DNA of 62,784 nucleotides from Bacillota bacterium. GTDB lineage: Bacteria; Bacillota; Clostridia; Lachnospirales; Lachnospiraceae. The position numbers were made by a program, and so were the translations under genes. The stretch spans positions 1 to 62,784 of the forward strand of contig JAFAGA010000060.1 of NCBI GenBank assembly GCA_023423045.1, given 5' to 3'. Shown here piece after piece: positions 51,532-60,884 of this stretch. How positions within the stretch are numbered: position 1 is the first letter of the stretch; each line of letters begins with the position of its first letter. The notes below the pieces were generated by a model. The model saw nothing but the letters and a program-made list of their open reading frames with translations, searched no databases and was not told the origin of the DNA.

Positions 51532-53460
51532 ATGGTTTATCAAATCAATAACGGACTTGTAAAATATGCATCCGATGTCATACTGGATCATATTAATTTT
51601 GAAATAAGAAATACAGAGAAAATCGCAGTTGTCGGCCGAAACGGCTGTGGAAAGACAACGTTGTTTAAGCTGATTGCCGGAATACTTCCGCTGGATAACC
51701 TGGACAGTGATGAAAACAGCTGGATCAGCAAGACAGGGAATACAACCATTGGGTTCTTACAGCAGATCAGCTTTGAGAATGAGGATTTAACAGCGGAGGA
51801 AGAGCTTTTGAAAGCCTTTGAAACCTTGCTTGAATGGAAGGTAAAGCTGGAACAGCTTTGTATCCGGATGGAAACAGACCAGTCGAGGGAAGTGCTGGAG
51901 AGTTATTCAAGAATACTGGAGCTATTTGAGAGCTTCGGAGGTTATACTTATCAATCGGAAATGGAAACCGTTGTTACCAAATTTGGATTTGCCCTGACGG
52001 ATCTGAAACGTCCCATAAGAAACTTTTCCGGCGGGCAGAAAACGAAGCTGGCGTTTATTCGGCTTCTGTTAAGCAGGCCCGATGTTCTGCTGCTGGATGA
52101 GCCTACCAATCATCTGGATCTGCCTACGATTGAATGGCTGGAGCGGTATTTAAAGCAATATCCCAAAGCGGTGGTTATCATTTCCCATGACAGAATGTTT
52201 TTGGATAAGATATCAGATGTCACTTATGAAATCGAGCACAGGAAGATGACACGATATCAGGGTAATTATTCGGCATTTGTAAAGCAGAAGAGGTTAAATT
52301 GGGATAAGCAGCAGAAAGACTATCAATTGCAGCAAAAGGAAATCACAAGGCTTATGACATTAATCGAGAAGTATAAGCATCATCCAACCAAGGTAGCGAT
52401 GACCAAATCCAAGCTGAAGCAGATCGAACACATGGACCGGGTTGAGGCACCGGAAAAATACGACCTTAAGACCTTTCGTGCAGAGTTTAAGCCGCTAAGA
52501 GCAGGAGGGCAGGAGGTTCTAAAGGTAAACCGACTCATGATCGGCTATGACAAGCCGCTATGCGAAGTGAGTTTTGAACTAAAGAAGGGGCAGAGGCTAG
52601 CAGTGATCGGTGAAAACGGGATCGGAAAATCGACACTTCTAAAAACGCTGGTGAAACAGGTTGATCCGCTGGAAGGAGCATTTTTCTACGGATTCCAAAT
52701 TGATCCGGGCTATTTTGATCAACAGCTTGCCCAGAATGAGAATGACAGGACTGTACTGGAGGACTTTTGCGAAGAATTCCCTGATATGCTTTTGTCGGAG
52801 GCTCGTTCTGCTCTCGGCTGCTTCTTATTTACTCAGGACACAGTATATAAAAAGGTTTGTCAGCTGTCAGGAGGAGAAAAGGTTCGGCTGAGCCTTGCCA
52901 AAATTCTGAAGAAAAGACCCAATCTTCTTATTCTGGATGAACCGACGAATCATATGGACATCGTTGGGAAGGAAGCGCTGGAGGCTATGCTTATGAACTA
53001 TGAAGGTACCGTTCTGTTCGTATCCCATGACCGGTATTTTGTACAAAAGATAGCAGATTCGCTGCTGGTACTGGAAAAGGATAAGGTGAATTATTATCCT
53101 TTTGGTTATCAGGAATATATAGAAAGGGAGCTCCCCTCCATGGAGGCGGAAACTTCCGTTCAGTTTGCAGTTCGGGCAAACATCTCCAAGGCAGTTCCAA
53201 GAGGAAAAGAGTGGGATAGAAAGGCTCAAGACAGAATGAAACAGGCGATGAGAAAGCTGGAAGTGATGGTAGAAGAGACGGAAAGGGAGATCGACAAAAT
53301 AAAAGCATTGATGGAAAGTCCGGAAATCGCTTGTGATTATGCTAAATTGAATGAAATAAATGCTCAGTTGATTAGGGAAGAGTGTATGCTGGAGGAGTAT
53401 ATTGAGAATTATGTGAAGTATCAGGAGAAGATGGAGGAAATGGATGAAATAATTGATTGA
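51532..53460 (+). CDS. ABC-F family ATPase (ribosome-associated)
   Basis: This 642-aa soluble protein has two ABC ATPase domains and no membrane helices. Domain 1 has GRNGCGKTT and the signature FSGGQKTKLA with LLLDEPTNHLD. A charged interdomain linker (about 240-310) follows. Domain 2 has GENGIGKST, LSGGEKVRLS and LILDEPTNHMD. A charged C-terminal coiled-coil extension (about 540-642) ends the protein. ABC-F proteins bind the ribosomal E site and either relieve stalling or protect against antibiotics. The long attenuator-like leader favours an inducible resistance role, but sequence alone does not settle it. The ATG follows AAAGGAAAAG. Confidence 0.88.
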   Translation: MVYQINNGLVKYASDVILDHINFEIRNTEKIAVVGRNGCGKTTLFKLIAGILPLDNLDSDENSWISKTGNTTIGFLQQISFENEDLTAEEELLKAFETLLEWKVKLEQLCIRMETDQSREVLESYSRILELFESFGGYTYQSEMETVVTKFGFALTDLKRPIRNFSGGQKTKLAFIRLLLSRPDVLLLDEPTNHLDLPTIEWLERYLKQYPKAVVIISHDRMFLDKISDVTYEIEHRKMTRYQGNYSAFVKQKRLNWDKQQKDYQLQQKEITRLMTLIEKYKHHPTKVAMTKSKLKQIEHMDRVEAPEKYDLKTFRAEFKPLRAGGQEVLKVNRLMIGYDKPLCEVSFELKKGQRLAVIGENGIGKSTLLKTLVKQVDPLEGAFFYGFQIDPGYFDQQLAQNENDRTVLEDFCEEFPDMLLSEARSALGCFLFTQDTVYKKVCQLSGGEKVRLSLAKILKKRPNLLILDEPTNHMDIVGKEALEAMLMNYEGTVLFVSHDRYFVQKIADSLLVLEKDKVNYYPFGYQEYIERELPSMEAETSVQFAVRANISKAVPRGKEWDRKAQDRMKQAMRKLEVMVEETEREIDKIKALMESPEIACDYAKLNEINAQLIREECMLEEYIENYVKYQEKMEEMDEIID

Positions 53461-53635
53461 GCGGTGCTTTTAGATTCACAATTATTGTGCTGCTTACCCG
53501 TTTGGATAATGGGAATAATAAGCATGGGCCAGGGATCTAAATCCTGGTCTTGTGAATAATAGTATTGGCAATGGAATAAATGCCGATATATTGATAAGGC
53601 CCTGGATTCTTGGCTGAATATAGAAGGAGGAATAC

Positions 53636-54091
53636 ATGAAGCACATTGCAATCCTATCCGATACCCATGGCCTGCTGCGAGAGTACGTCATTGCTGAACT
53701 GGCTGCGGCCGATTGCGCCATCCACGCCGGTGATATCAACACCCCATACATTGTCGAGTCCATGCGACAGCTTGGAGAGACCCATGTGGTGCGTGGTAAC
53801 AATGACAGGGAATGGGCAAAAACCCTGCCTAAAAGCATTACTGTCACAATTGAAGGCGTGCGCTTCTTCATCATCCATAACAAGAAAGATATCCCTAAAT
53901 GCTTGACAAATGTGGATGTGGTGGTCTATGGACACTCTCACAAATATTCCGCTGAGGTTATTGATGGAGTGCTGTTTCTCAATCCTGGCAGCTGCGGTAA
54001 GCGGCGTTTTGATTTGGAGATCACGATGTGCCGTATGACTGTGGACGCAGGGCACTACCAGTACGAAAAAGTGATGGTTCCTCTTAAATAA
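53636..54091 (+). CDS. YfcE/MJ0936-type metallophosphoesterase
   Basis: This 151-aa calcineurin-like phosphoesterase has the complete metal-binding set: SDTHG at residues 8-12, HAGDI near 30, GNND near 58, the His of IIHNKKD and GHSHKY near 100, with the NPGSCG block near 117. Small stand-alone enzymes of this type hydrolyse phosphodiesters in the cytoplasm; the natural substrate is not known. AAGGAGG lies 7 nt before the ATG. A strong terminator follows, so it is monocistronic or ends a unit beginning in the 175-nt gap after the ABC-F gene. Confidence 0.9.
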   Translation: MKHIAILSDTHGLLREYVIAELAAADCAIHAGDINTPYIVESMRQLGETHVVRGNNDREWAKTLPKSITVTIEGVRFFIIHNKKDIPKCLTNVDVVVYGHSHKYSAEVIDGVLFLNPGSCGKRRFDLEITMCRMTVDAGHYQYEKVMVPLK

Positions 54092-54105
54092 GCTTATTCC
54101 AACCG

Positions 54106-54149
54106 AAACCCCCATGACACCATTGGTATGGGGGTTTTGCTAAAAGGGA
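54106..54149 (+). terminator. Terminator, first copy of a repeated 44-bp sequence
   Basis: AAACCCCCAT (54106-54115) pairs with ATGGGGGTTT (54128-54137), followed by TTTGC. The whole 44 bp, including loop and CTAAAAGGGA tail, recurs at 62558-62602 with about five differences. Confidence 0.85.
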
Positions 54150-54192
54150 CAATTGAGACAGGATATATCATTTCAGAGAAGCCTCTTATTAA

Positions 54193-54399
54193 GATAACTT
54201 TCAAAATCCGCAAATAGAGTGGAATGCCAATGATACCTACATTCAAAAAGAAGGGATCAACCACGATTTCGGCGTATTTAATTCACCTGATGAATTCTTT
54301 AAGAAATATCAGCAGCGGCTGTCACCGCTGAAAAGATGGATTTATCAGAATGTCGGACGTAAGCTTATGAATCGCAATGTAGAAAGAATTCGTACTTAA
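54193..54399 (+). pseudogene. C-terminal remnant of an unrecognised gene
   Basis: After a stop at 54190-54192, 68 codons stay open to TAA at 54397-54399. They encode a protein-like sequence (NHDFGVFNSPDEFFKKY, then LSPLKRWIYQNVGRKLMNRN). There is no start codon except an internal ATG near the end, and no ribosome binding site. The family is not recognised. It sits between a terminator and the GH43-like gene and is probably the tail of a deleted gene. Confidence 0.4.
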
Positions 54400-54429
54400 C
54401 TTAACATTAAATAAAGGAGGTATAAGGTT

Positions 54430-55464
54430 ATGACAGACAATTTCAAATATAAAGTAAGTGAGGCTGTTACAGCGTTAAAATTCGATGATTATTATGTATG
54501 GGATTGTTCGGTAATTAAATCAGGCGGCAAATATCATATGTTTTCTTCAAGATGGGATAAAAAACTGGGGTTTGGATGGAGTTGGATTTTTAACAGTGAA
54601 ATCATTCATTCCGTATCTGACACACCGGAGGGACCCTATCAATTTAATAATGTTGTTCTTCCGCGCCGTGGCAAAGAATTCTTTGATGGTATGAATACAC
54701 ACAATACTTGCATCAAAGAATATAATGGGAAATTCTATCTTTACTATATGGGATGTACTTATAGTGGAGATATTCCTCAAAGTGGTGAGAACATTCTTCA
54801 CGAATATGCATTGGAGACATGGAACAGAAAACGTGTGGGTATTGCCGTCGCAGATGATATCAACGGAGAATTCTTAAGGCGCAATACACCTTTGATTGAA
54901 CCCAGAGATTGTTCTTTTTGGGATTGTACAATAACGACGAATCCTTCCGTTGCGATCCTTCCGAACGGGAAAACATATATGATTTACAAATCTCGTCAAG
55001 CAATTGGTAAACCTCTTCAGCTGGGTATTGCTGTTGCAGACAGCCCCGAAGGAGAATTTATAAGACTTTCAGACAAACCCATTCTCAACTTCGAAGATGA
55101 AGATTTTCATATTGAAGATCCATTTATATGGTACGATACAGACAAAAAGAAATTCTGCCTGATAGCAAAAGATGACAGCAAAAATGGTTCTCACGGTATA
55201 ACCGGCGACTGGGGAAGCGGATTTTACGCAGAGAGTGATGACTGTATGGATTTTGAAATTGCACCCAATCCTATGGTGTATTCGAGAAAAATCAAATGGA
55301 AGGACGGCAGTGAAACGGTGCAATGCAATTTGGAAAGACCGTCACTGCTGTTTGATGAAAACGGCAAGCCGACACATATTTTTTGTGCAAGCGGGAATGG
55401 TGACGAGCCGTACGTTTTCGAGGGGGAAACATTTATTGTATGCATGAAACTGGAAGAGAAATAA
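54430..55464 (+). CDS. GH43/GH117-like five-bladed beta-propeller glycosidase
   Basis: This 344-aa protein lacks a signal peptide and resembles glycoside hydrolases of the GH43/GH32/GH117 superfamily. It has VWDCSVIKSGGKYHMFSSRWD near residue 23, GRGKEFFDGMNTHNT-like early strands, PLIEPRDCSFWDC near 155, TNPSVAILPNGKTYMIYK near 170 and FHIEDPFIWYD near 220. The Asp of VWD and the Glu/Asp of HIEDP are candidate catalytic or binding residues. AAAGGAGG lies 6 nt before the ATG. A MalFG-type importer follows after a terminator, so it probably degrades the imported saccharide. The bond cleaved is unknown. Confidence 0.75.
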   Translation: MTDNFKYKVSEAVTALKFDDYYVWDCSVIKSGGKYHMFSSRWDKKLGFGWSWIFNSEIIHSVSDTPEGPYQFNNVVLPRRGKEFFDGMNTHNTCIKEYNGKFYLYYMGCTYSGDIPQSGENILHEYALETWNRKRVGIAVADDINGEFLRRNTPLIEPRDCSFWDCTITTNPSVAILPNGKTYMIYKSRQAIGKPLQLGIAVADSPEGEFIRLSDKPILNFEDEDFHIEDPFIWYDTDKKKFCLIAKDDSKNGSHGITGDWGSGFYAESDDCMDFEIAPNPMVYSRKIKWKDGSETVQCNLERPSLLFDENGKPTHIFCASGNGDEPYVFEGETFIVCMKLEEK

Positions 55465-55572
55465 TGAATGCTTTATCCTGTATATAATGTCCAACTATGA
55501 ATTATATCTTTGTCTAAGGAAGTACAAATGACTAGCGTTACCGAATACAGTAGATGTCTGCTTAGATAATCA

Positions 55573-55620
55573 AAAATCTGATTTCAAACCATTTAAGATG
55601 ATTTGAAATCAGATTTTTTT
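55573..55620 (+). terminator. Terminator after the GH43-like gene
   Basis: A perfect 17-bp A/T-rich stem (55573-55589 with 55603-55619) has a 13-nt loop and ends in a run of T. It could function in both directions. Confidence 0.8.
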
Positions 55621-55802
55621 AATTATTTTTGATTGAAATGTAATTTCTAAAGCTTCAACGTTCATTGTTTCATTCGTATCTCATAGTAGGAGTGCAGCTG
55701 GGACAGATTGATTTGGAAGTTATACAATAAATGTAATATTGCACAATCAAAAATATAGAAAACATAGAAAAATATAATCATAAACAATAAAAAAATATAC
55801 GT

Positions 55803-55834
55803 TCAACATAAAGCAATACAAAATCAACATTAAA
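55803..55834 (+). promoter_or_regulatory. Direct repeats TCAACATwAAA, candidate AraC operator
   Basis: TCAACATAAA (55803) and TCAACATTAAAA (55824) are direct repeats 21 bp apart, two helical turns, upstream of the promoter of the transporter operon. A related TCAACATTA lies at 60855 upstream of the AraC gene, and TTAACATTAAA at 54401 before the GH43-like gene. Confidence 0.45.
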
Positions 55835-55852
55835 ACATGAAATAGTACAAGT

Positions 55853-55882
55853 TTGATTATATGATATGACTAACATTATAGT
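55853..55882 (+). promoter_or_regulatory. Promoter of the second sugar-transport operon
   Basis: The -35 box TTGATT (55853-55858) and -10 box TATAGT (55877-55882) are separated by 18 bp, about 40 nt before the ATG at 55923. The rest of the gap 55621-55800 is A/T-rich without other features. Confidence 0.55.
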
Positions 55883-55922
55883 GTTTCTTAACTACGAATA
55901 AAAAGAACACGGAGGAGGACAT

Positions 55923-56807
55923 ATGACCAAGGGTAAGAAAAAAAAGAGCATGGGTTCAAAACAATGGATATGGTATCTGTTTCTACTGCCATCCATCATT
56001 GGTATTCTGGTGTGTATGGCATATCCAATGTTTGAAGCCTTAAGATTAAGTTTCTTTAAAACCAATGGCAGTATAGAGACGTGGAAGGGACTGGACAATT
56101 ACAAATATGTATTAAGCAATGAAGTATTCGGTAAATCGGTTTTTAACACGTTTTTTATAACTTTTTTTCAATTAATTGTTGTAGTTCCGTTAGGGTTTAT
56201 GATCGCTCTTGTAATTAATTCACTGAAACATTATAAGAATCTGCTAAAAGCATTATTTTTTATTCCTTATATTACACCCGCGATAGCAGCAGGTACTTTA
56301 TTTCTTTTTGTATTGCATCCGCAAGGGATTTTGAATCAGTTCACGGGACTGTTTGGAATAACATCCGTTTCCTGGTTAGAGAATGCCACATCGGCACGCT
56401 TTGGTGCATCGATTTTAAGCATATGGAAAAGCCTTGGATTTAATATCATAATCTTTCTTGCATATCTGCAGGCAATATCACCGGAATATTATGAGGCGGC
56501 TTTTATTGATGGATGTACCAATTTAAAAGCGCATAGGTACATAACAATTCCTCAGATGGGAGGGGCCATTGCCTTTCTGATCACGATGGGATGGATTCAT
56601 GGATTACAGCGATTTACCGAAGTATATGCACTTGGTGGTGTTGCGGGTTCTCCTGCACGTTCGCTGCATACCATTGTTGGTTTTATTTATGAACGTGGTT
56701 TTGGCAATTATGAGTTTGGTGTTGCATCAGCTGCTTCCTATATTCTCTTCGCTATTATTTTAGTATTTACATTATTTAATATGAAGCTAACCAAGATGAA
56801 TCAGTAA
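55923..56807 (+). CDS. Sugar ABC transporter permease, MalF type (second locus)
   Basis: This 294-aa permease has a basic N-terminus, a first helix at about residues 17-38, further hydrophobic segments and the EAA loop (YEAAFIDGCTNLKAHRYITI). ACGGAGGAGG precedes the ATG. It forms a CUT1-type importer with the next permease and the lipoprotein at 57745. No ATPase gene is present. The substrate is unknown; the GH43-like gene upstream suggests a small oligosaccharide. Confidence 0.9.
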   Translation: MTKGKKKKSMGSKQWIWYLFLLPSIIGILVCMAYPMFEALRLSFFKTNGSIETWKGLDNYKYVLSNEVFGKSVFNTFFITFFQLIVVVPLGFMIALVINSLKHYKNLLKALFFIPYITPAIAAGTLFLFVLHPQGILNQFTGLFGITSVSWLENATSARFGASILSIWKSLGFNIIIFLAYLQAISPEYYEAAFIDGCTNLKAHRYITIPQMGGAIAFLITMGWIHGLQRFTEVYALGGVAGSPARSLHTIVGFIYERGFGNYEFGVASAASYILFAIILVFTLFNMKLTKMNQ

Positions 56808-56817
56808 GGAGAATGAG

Positions 56818-57687
56818 ATGAAGAAATATGTTGATAAAGAAGAGATTGCTTATTCAATAAACAACAAAGGGATCAGAATTTTTATGACCATCATACTTTT
56901 ATGTGCAGGACTTTTGCTGATTATGCCTTTTGTATGGATGACGGTAGTCTCATTCGAGAGATATGCAAATATTAACCCGCCATTTCCGCCAAGCTTTAAA
57001 GTGAAAAACTTCTCCCTGTTTAATTTTAAAATTGTTACCGAGAATGGTGCGATGCTTAAGGCTTATGCAAACTCTGTTACGGTAGCAGTAATTGGAGTTA
57101 TTGCGAATACGGTTTCTGTTTTGATGGGAGGATATGCTTTCTCTAAAGGAAATTTCAAAGGGAAGAAATGGATTTTTTTAATTATTATAGCAACAATGAT
57201 GCTTCCTTTTGAAACACGTATGATTCCAATGTATAAACTGTTCTTAAAATTAAAGCTGGTAAATACCTTTGTTCCTTTAATATTACCCAATATCATTGAT
57301 GCCTTTGGAATTATGCTGACCAAACAGTTCTTTGATAAATTACCGGATTGCCTTTCAGAAGCTGCGGCAATTGACGGGTCGGGACCAATTCGCACCTTTA
57401 TCGAAATATTTGCGCCTCTGACCAAACCAATTGTTGCAACTATTGTCATTTTAAAGTTCATGGATAATTGGAATTCCTTCTTATGGCCATTGGTTATATT
57501 GACGGGTAATGACAAACGAACGGTACCTATATTGATTTCTGCCTTCTCCTATGAAGGTGGAACCAGAATGGCGGGAAGTACCATGACAGTTGCTTTCCTT
57601 GGCATTATTCCTGTATTGTGTGTATTTCTTATGTTGCAAAAATATATCATTCAAAGTATTGCTCTTAGCGGTGTTAAAGGTGAATAG
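56818..57687 (+). CDS. Sugar ABC transporter permease, MalG type (second locus)
   Basis: This 289-aa permease begins 10 nt after the preceding gene. It has a first helix at about 20-45, several hydrophobic segments and the EAA loop (SEAAAIDGSGPIRTFIEIFA). The C-terminus YIIQSIALSGVKGE is typical of MalG proteins. TAAGGAGAATGAG provides the ribosome binding site. Base composition is slightly more A/T-rich than in the first sugar locus. Confidence 0.9.
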   Translation: MKKYVDKEEIAYSINNKGIRIFMTIILLCAGLLLIMPFVWMTVVSFERYANINPPFPPSFKVKNFSLFNFKIVTENGAMLKAYANSVTVAVIGVIANTVSVLMGGYAFSKGNFKGKKWIFLIIIATMMLPFETRMIPMYKLFLKLKLVNTFVPLILPNIIDAFGIMLTKQFFDKLPDCLSEAAAIDGSGPIRTFIEIFAPLTKPIVATIVILKFMDNWNSFLWPLVILTGNDKRTVPILISAFSYEGGTRMAGSTMTVAFLGIIPVLCVFLMLQKYIIQSIALSGVKGE

Positions 57688-57744
57688 AAGGAATACCAGC
57701 CGTGGCTCACGGTTTGAATATTGATTAAAAAGGAGGATTTGAAA

Positions 57745-59130
57745 ATGAAAAAAATGAAGGGTCTATTGTCAGGGGTACTAATATTAATTATGGCGGCTGC
57801 TCTGCTGCAGGGCTGCAGCTCCACAGACACGGCCAAAGAGAAAAAAGAGGATGCCCCTGGCAGCAGCGGAAGTGTTACGGTAGTACCGGGGGAAAAGACT
57901 ACGTTAAAGGTACAGCTCATAGGTGACTTTAAACAAGAGGATTCTACAGATCCGGTTTCCGGAGAAACCCGTAAAGGTGTGGCATATCTGGAAGAAGAAT
58001 TTGAAAAGCAAAACCAAAATATTGACCTTCAGTTTATTATTATGGGTTGGGATGATTATCAGAAGAAGACCCAGTCAATGATGCTTGCCGGAGAAGCAGA
58101 CGTATACCAGGCACCCGGCATAGGAGCTCTTGCAGAACAAGATCTTCTTGAACCGCTGCAGCCCTACATTGATAAGGACAAGTTTGATCTTAGCGTTTAC
58201 ATCGACGGCCAGGTAGACGGATGGAAAGTAGTGGGAGTAAAAGATAGTGAAACTCAGATATATGGCTTGCCAATGATCGCAGATACCAGATTTATCGTAT
58301 ATGACAAGCAGATATTTGATAACTGGGGAGTTCCCTATCTATCTTCGGAGCCAACCTTGGAAGAAATTATCGATGCGGCTAAAAAAATGACTGGAATTAA
58401 TCCGGTTTCCGGTGAGCAGAATTATGGCATAACATTCTCGGGAAAAGATGCCGGAGACACCCTCATGAATATTAATGAGTATTATGGCGGTACATGGGGG
58501 ACTGGAAATAAAGCATCCGAACTGGTTATGAACTTTGATACCGATACTATGGTGAAAGCAATGAACACAATGTTAGAATTGATTACCTATGCACCTACCG
58601 GTGTTATGGCGAACCAGGGAGGGGAATTGTTTGCGAAAGCAGAGAATAACATAGCAATTAATTTACGTTGCAACCCCGCAGTAGTCACTAACATTAACAC
58701 CCTTGGTCTGTCTGAGCGCTACGGCGTAGCCCGCCTGTTCATTAATAAAGAAGAAGGTATGGGCGGAATGTTTGCTGGAAGTCCTGTTGTTATGGCTGCA
58801 AACAGTAAGGTGAAGGATGCCGCGTGGGAATACATAAAATTCACTGCATCGGATTTCTTCGCACAATATTTCTATGAAAATCAAAAGAATGAAGGTTTAC
58901 CGGTAATTAAGAGTGCTTTAAGCTTTGAAGGTATTTCAAATGACAAAAACGTATCTGCTATTATGGATACTTTAAAGTATTTGTGGACACCTCGTTATGT
59001 ATACCGCTCCGGACAGGCACGCAGCATTTTGACCACTGCAGTTGAAGAGGTAACATTGAATGGAAAAGATCCTGCCGAGGTTCTTGCAGCGGCACAAAAA
59101 GAAGTGGATGAATGGATTGCAACTCAGTAA
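57745..59130 (+). CDS. Sugar ABC transporter substrate-binding lipoprotein (second locus)
   Basis: This 461-aa lipoprotein has a Lys-rich N-terminus, a hydrophobic segment and the lipobox LLQGC near residues 20-24. A short Ser/Gly-rich linker and a family-1 solute-binding fold follow (IMGWDDYQKKTQSMMLAGEA, GLPMIADTRFIVYD). AAAGGAGG precedes ATG 57745; the frame extends to 57721 without a ribosome binding site. It is the third gene of the transporter operon and is followed by a terminator. The order permease-permease-binding protein differs from the first sugar locus. Confidence 0.88.
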   Translation: MKKMKGLLSGVLILIMAAALLQGCSSTDTAKEKKEDAPGSSGSVTVVPGEKTTLKVQLIGDFKQEDSTDPVSGETRKGVAYLEEEFEKQNQNIDLQFIIMGWDDYQKKTQSMMLAGEADVYQAPGIGALAEQDLLEPLQPYIDKDKFDLSVYIDGQVDGWKVVGVKDSETQIYGLPMIADTRFIVYDKQIFDNWGVPYLSSEPTLEEIIDAAKKMTGINPVSGEQNYGITFSGKDAGDTLMNINEYYGGTWGTGNKASELVMNFDTDTMVKAMNTMLELITYAPTGVMANQGGELFAKAENNIAINLRCNPAVVTNINTLGLSERYGVARLFINKEEGMGGMFAGSPVVMAANSKVKDAAWEYIKFTASDFFAQYFYENQKNEGLPVIKSALSFEGISNDKNVSAIMDTLKYLWTPRYVYRSGQARSILTTAVEEVTLNGKDPAEVLAAAQKEVDEWIATQ

Positions 59131-59156
59131 TACTTGATATGTTATAAAACAATAAT

Positions 59157-59194
59157 AAAAAGCGGTGTGGAGAAGACTGCACCGCTTTTATATT
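59157..59194 (+). terminator. Terminator between the binding protein and the GDPD-like gene
   Basis: AAAAGCGGTG (59157-59166) pairs with CACCGCTTTT (59180-59189), with a 13-nt loop and a following T/A-rich stretch. Only about 27 nt separate it from the next start codon, so partial read-through may feed that gene. Confidence 0.75.
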
Positions 59195-59220
59195 TAAGGA
59201 TGAAAGTAGGTATCAGTTTT

Positions 59221-59889
59221 ATGAACCGAACGATGATTGTAGCTCATTCCGGGTGTGATAATACCGTACCAGACTCTACGGAAGGAATTATAGCTGCATT
59301 AAACCAAAATGTCGATTACATTGAAGTTGATCTTAGATTGTATAACGGAAAAGTATATCTGTCTCATAATTTAATGGATGGGGATCAATTGGATGGATAT
59401 ACAACATTTCAGGATGTACTTAAACTGCTGGAACCGGAGAAAGTAAAGTTGAATTGTGATCTGAAAGAACGAAGTGTTTTTGAATATGCGCTAAAAAATC
59501 TACGTGAATATGATATGGAAGAGCGGGCGGTATTTACAGGAGAATATGAAAATAGGATAGATGCAAATGCAAAATACAGCTATTTTTTAAATGTAGATAA
59601 AAAAGAACTCTACCTCTATCATAATATTATTGAAGAACAGGATGCAGATAAAATCATTGAATTTTATAGAAACAGCAAAGATAAAGCCATGGCAGCATTA
59701 AATATTGAGTATAGAATTGTTTCGCCTGCTGCAAAAGCAAAATTTCATACGTCAGGAATACGAATCTGCTATTGGACCGTCGACGATACTAAGGATATTG
59801 ATGATTTGCTTCAAAATAATGTGTTTTCAATTACGACAAATAATATTGCCTATGCTGTTTCAGCAAGAGAGCGTATTCTGGGAGCATAA
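59221..59889 (+). CDS. Glycerophosphodiester phosphodiesterase-like protein
   Basis: This cytoplasmic protein of about 222 aa has a GDPD-type TIM barrel. It keeps the N-terminal catalytic His (MIVAHSG), a Glu/Asp metal pair (YIEVDLRL), a second His followed by Asn instead of Asp (YLSHNLMDG) and the late strand CYWTVDD. GDPD enzymes release glycerol-3-phosphate from deacylated phospholipids or teichoic acid fragments. The family is often found in sugar-transport loci. The start is uncertain: ATG 59221 has a weak GTAGG site, and ATG 59200 is an alternative. The divergent motifs leave its activity open. Confidence 0.78.
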   Translation: MNRTMIVAHSGCDNTVPDSTEGIIAALNQNVDYIEVDLRLYNGKVYLSHNLMDGDQLDGYTTFQDVLKLLEPEKVKLNCDLKERSVFEYALKNLREYDMEERAVFTGEYENRIDANAKYSYFLNVDKKELYLYHNIIEEQDADKIIEFYRNSKDKAMAALNIEYRIVSPAAKAKFHTSGIRICYWTVDDTKDIDDLLQNNVFSITTNNIAYAVSARERILGA

Positions 59890-59898
59890 TAATATATA

Positions 59899-59955
59899 GA
59901 AAAGAGTCTTTGCAAAATAGTGATATAAAACTATGAAGCAGGGGCTCTTTTCTTA
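59899..59955 (+). terminator. Terminator between convergent GDPD-like and AraC genes
   Basis: GAAAAGAG (59899-59906) pairs with CTCTTTTC (59945-59952), with an inner ATAGT/ACTAT hairpin and T-rich sequence at both ends. It may serve both converging genes. Confidence 0.6.
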
Positions 59956-59999
59956 TTCTTAAATATTGAAATTGATGCATTTTTAACGTAGATACAAAC

Positions 60000-60794
60000 T
60001 TAATCCAAATTGGCCTTACTGCCAAAGGCTCGGTATTGTAATGATGACATATTCTCTCTTTTTTTGAACTGACGAGTAAAATTGGAGAAGTCATTAAATC
60101 CGACAGAATAAGCGATATCCGTTATGCTGAGATCGGTGGATTGAAGCATTTTACAGGCCTGTGCAATGCGATGATTGATTAAATAGGTTTGCGGCGAAAT
60201 ACCTAGATTTGCCTTGAAAAGCTTATACAAATAAGTGCGTTCGATTGCAGCATGCTCTGAAATATCCTGAATGGTAATGTTTTCGCTGTAATGCTTATGT
60301 ATGTAATCCAGACAAAGTTCAAAATATTGGGACTTCATTTTACTGCAGGTCTGATAAGGTGTAATTTGGCGAAAAAACTCATATATATATAATTCGATTT
60401 CATTTGGAGAATTATTTGACGTTAGTACAACATGGCACAATTCACTTAGCAGAGTTCGCATTTCTTTCGTGGAACATTTAAAACGAAAAACAGGTGCCTG
60501 ATAAGTGTATTCCGATTGTTCAATCAGTTCGTCCAGCAAGGTGCCAAAAATACTGATCCAAAAATATTCCCATGGTTTATTCTGATCCGGATGGTAATTC
60601 GGTATCGTACCGGGAAAAATAAAAAAACCTGAGCCTTCTGACAAAAAGAACTCCTGATCTGAGGTTTTTAGATGACCATAACCATCGGTAATACAATGTA
60701 TTCGAAAGTGCTGGCGGGCAAATGTAGGCAACACACGATTTGGATCTGCCAGTTCCCAACCTATCGCAGAAACACGAAGCTTATTAGAATTCAC
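60000..60794 (-). CDS. AraC-family regulator of the second sugar locus
   Basis: This 264-aa one-component regulator has an N-terminal cupin-like sensing domain (about 25-150, with the typical GSGFFIFPGTIPNYHPD) and a C-terminal AraC double helix-turn-helix (about 165-262: ITIQDISEHAAIERTYLYKL, then ITDIAYSVGFNDFSNFTRQF). It starts with GTG at 60794 behind AGAAGGGTGG on the minus strand. It is convergent with the transporter operon. Shared TCAACAT motifs upstream of both suggest that it controls the operon and itself. The effector is probably the imported sugar. Confidence 0.88.
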   Translation of the reverse strand: MNSNKLRVSAIGWELADPNRVLPTFARQHFRIHCITDGYGHLKTSDQEFFLSEGSGFFIFPGTIPNYHPDQNKPWEYFWISIFGTLLDELIEQSEYTYQAPVFRFKCSTKEMRTLLSELCHVVLTSNNSPNEIELYIYEFFRQITPYQTCSKMKSQYFELCLDYIHKHYSENITIQDISEHAAIERTYLYKLFKANLGISPQTYLINHRIAQACKMLQSTDLSITDIAYSVGFNDFSNFTRQFKKRENMSSLQYRAFGSKANLD

Positions 60795-60884
60795 AAGCTA
60801 CCACCCTTCTTATAGATCGATGTAATATTACAATATCATAAAATACTATATTATTCAACATTATGCATGATGAAAGAACAAGCA

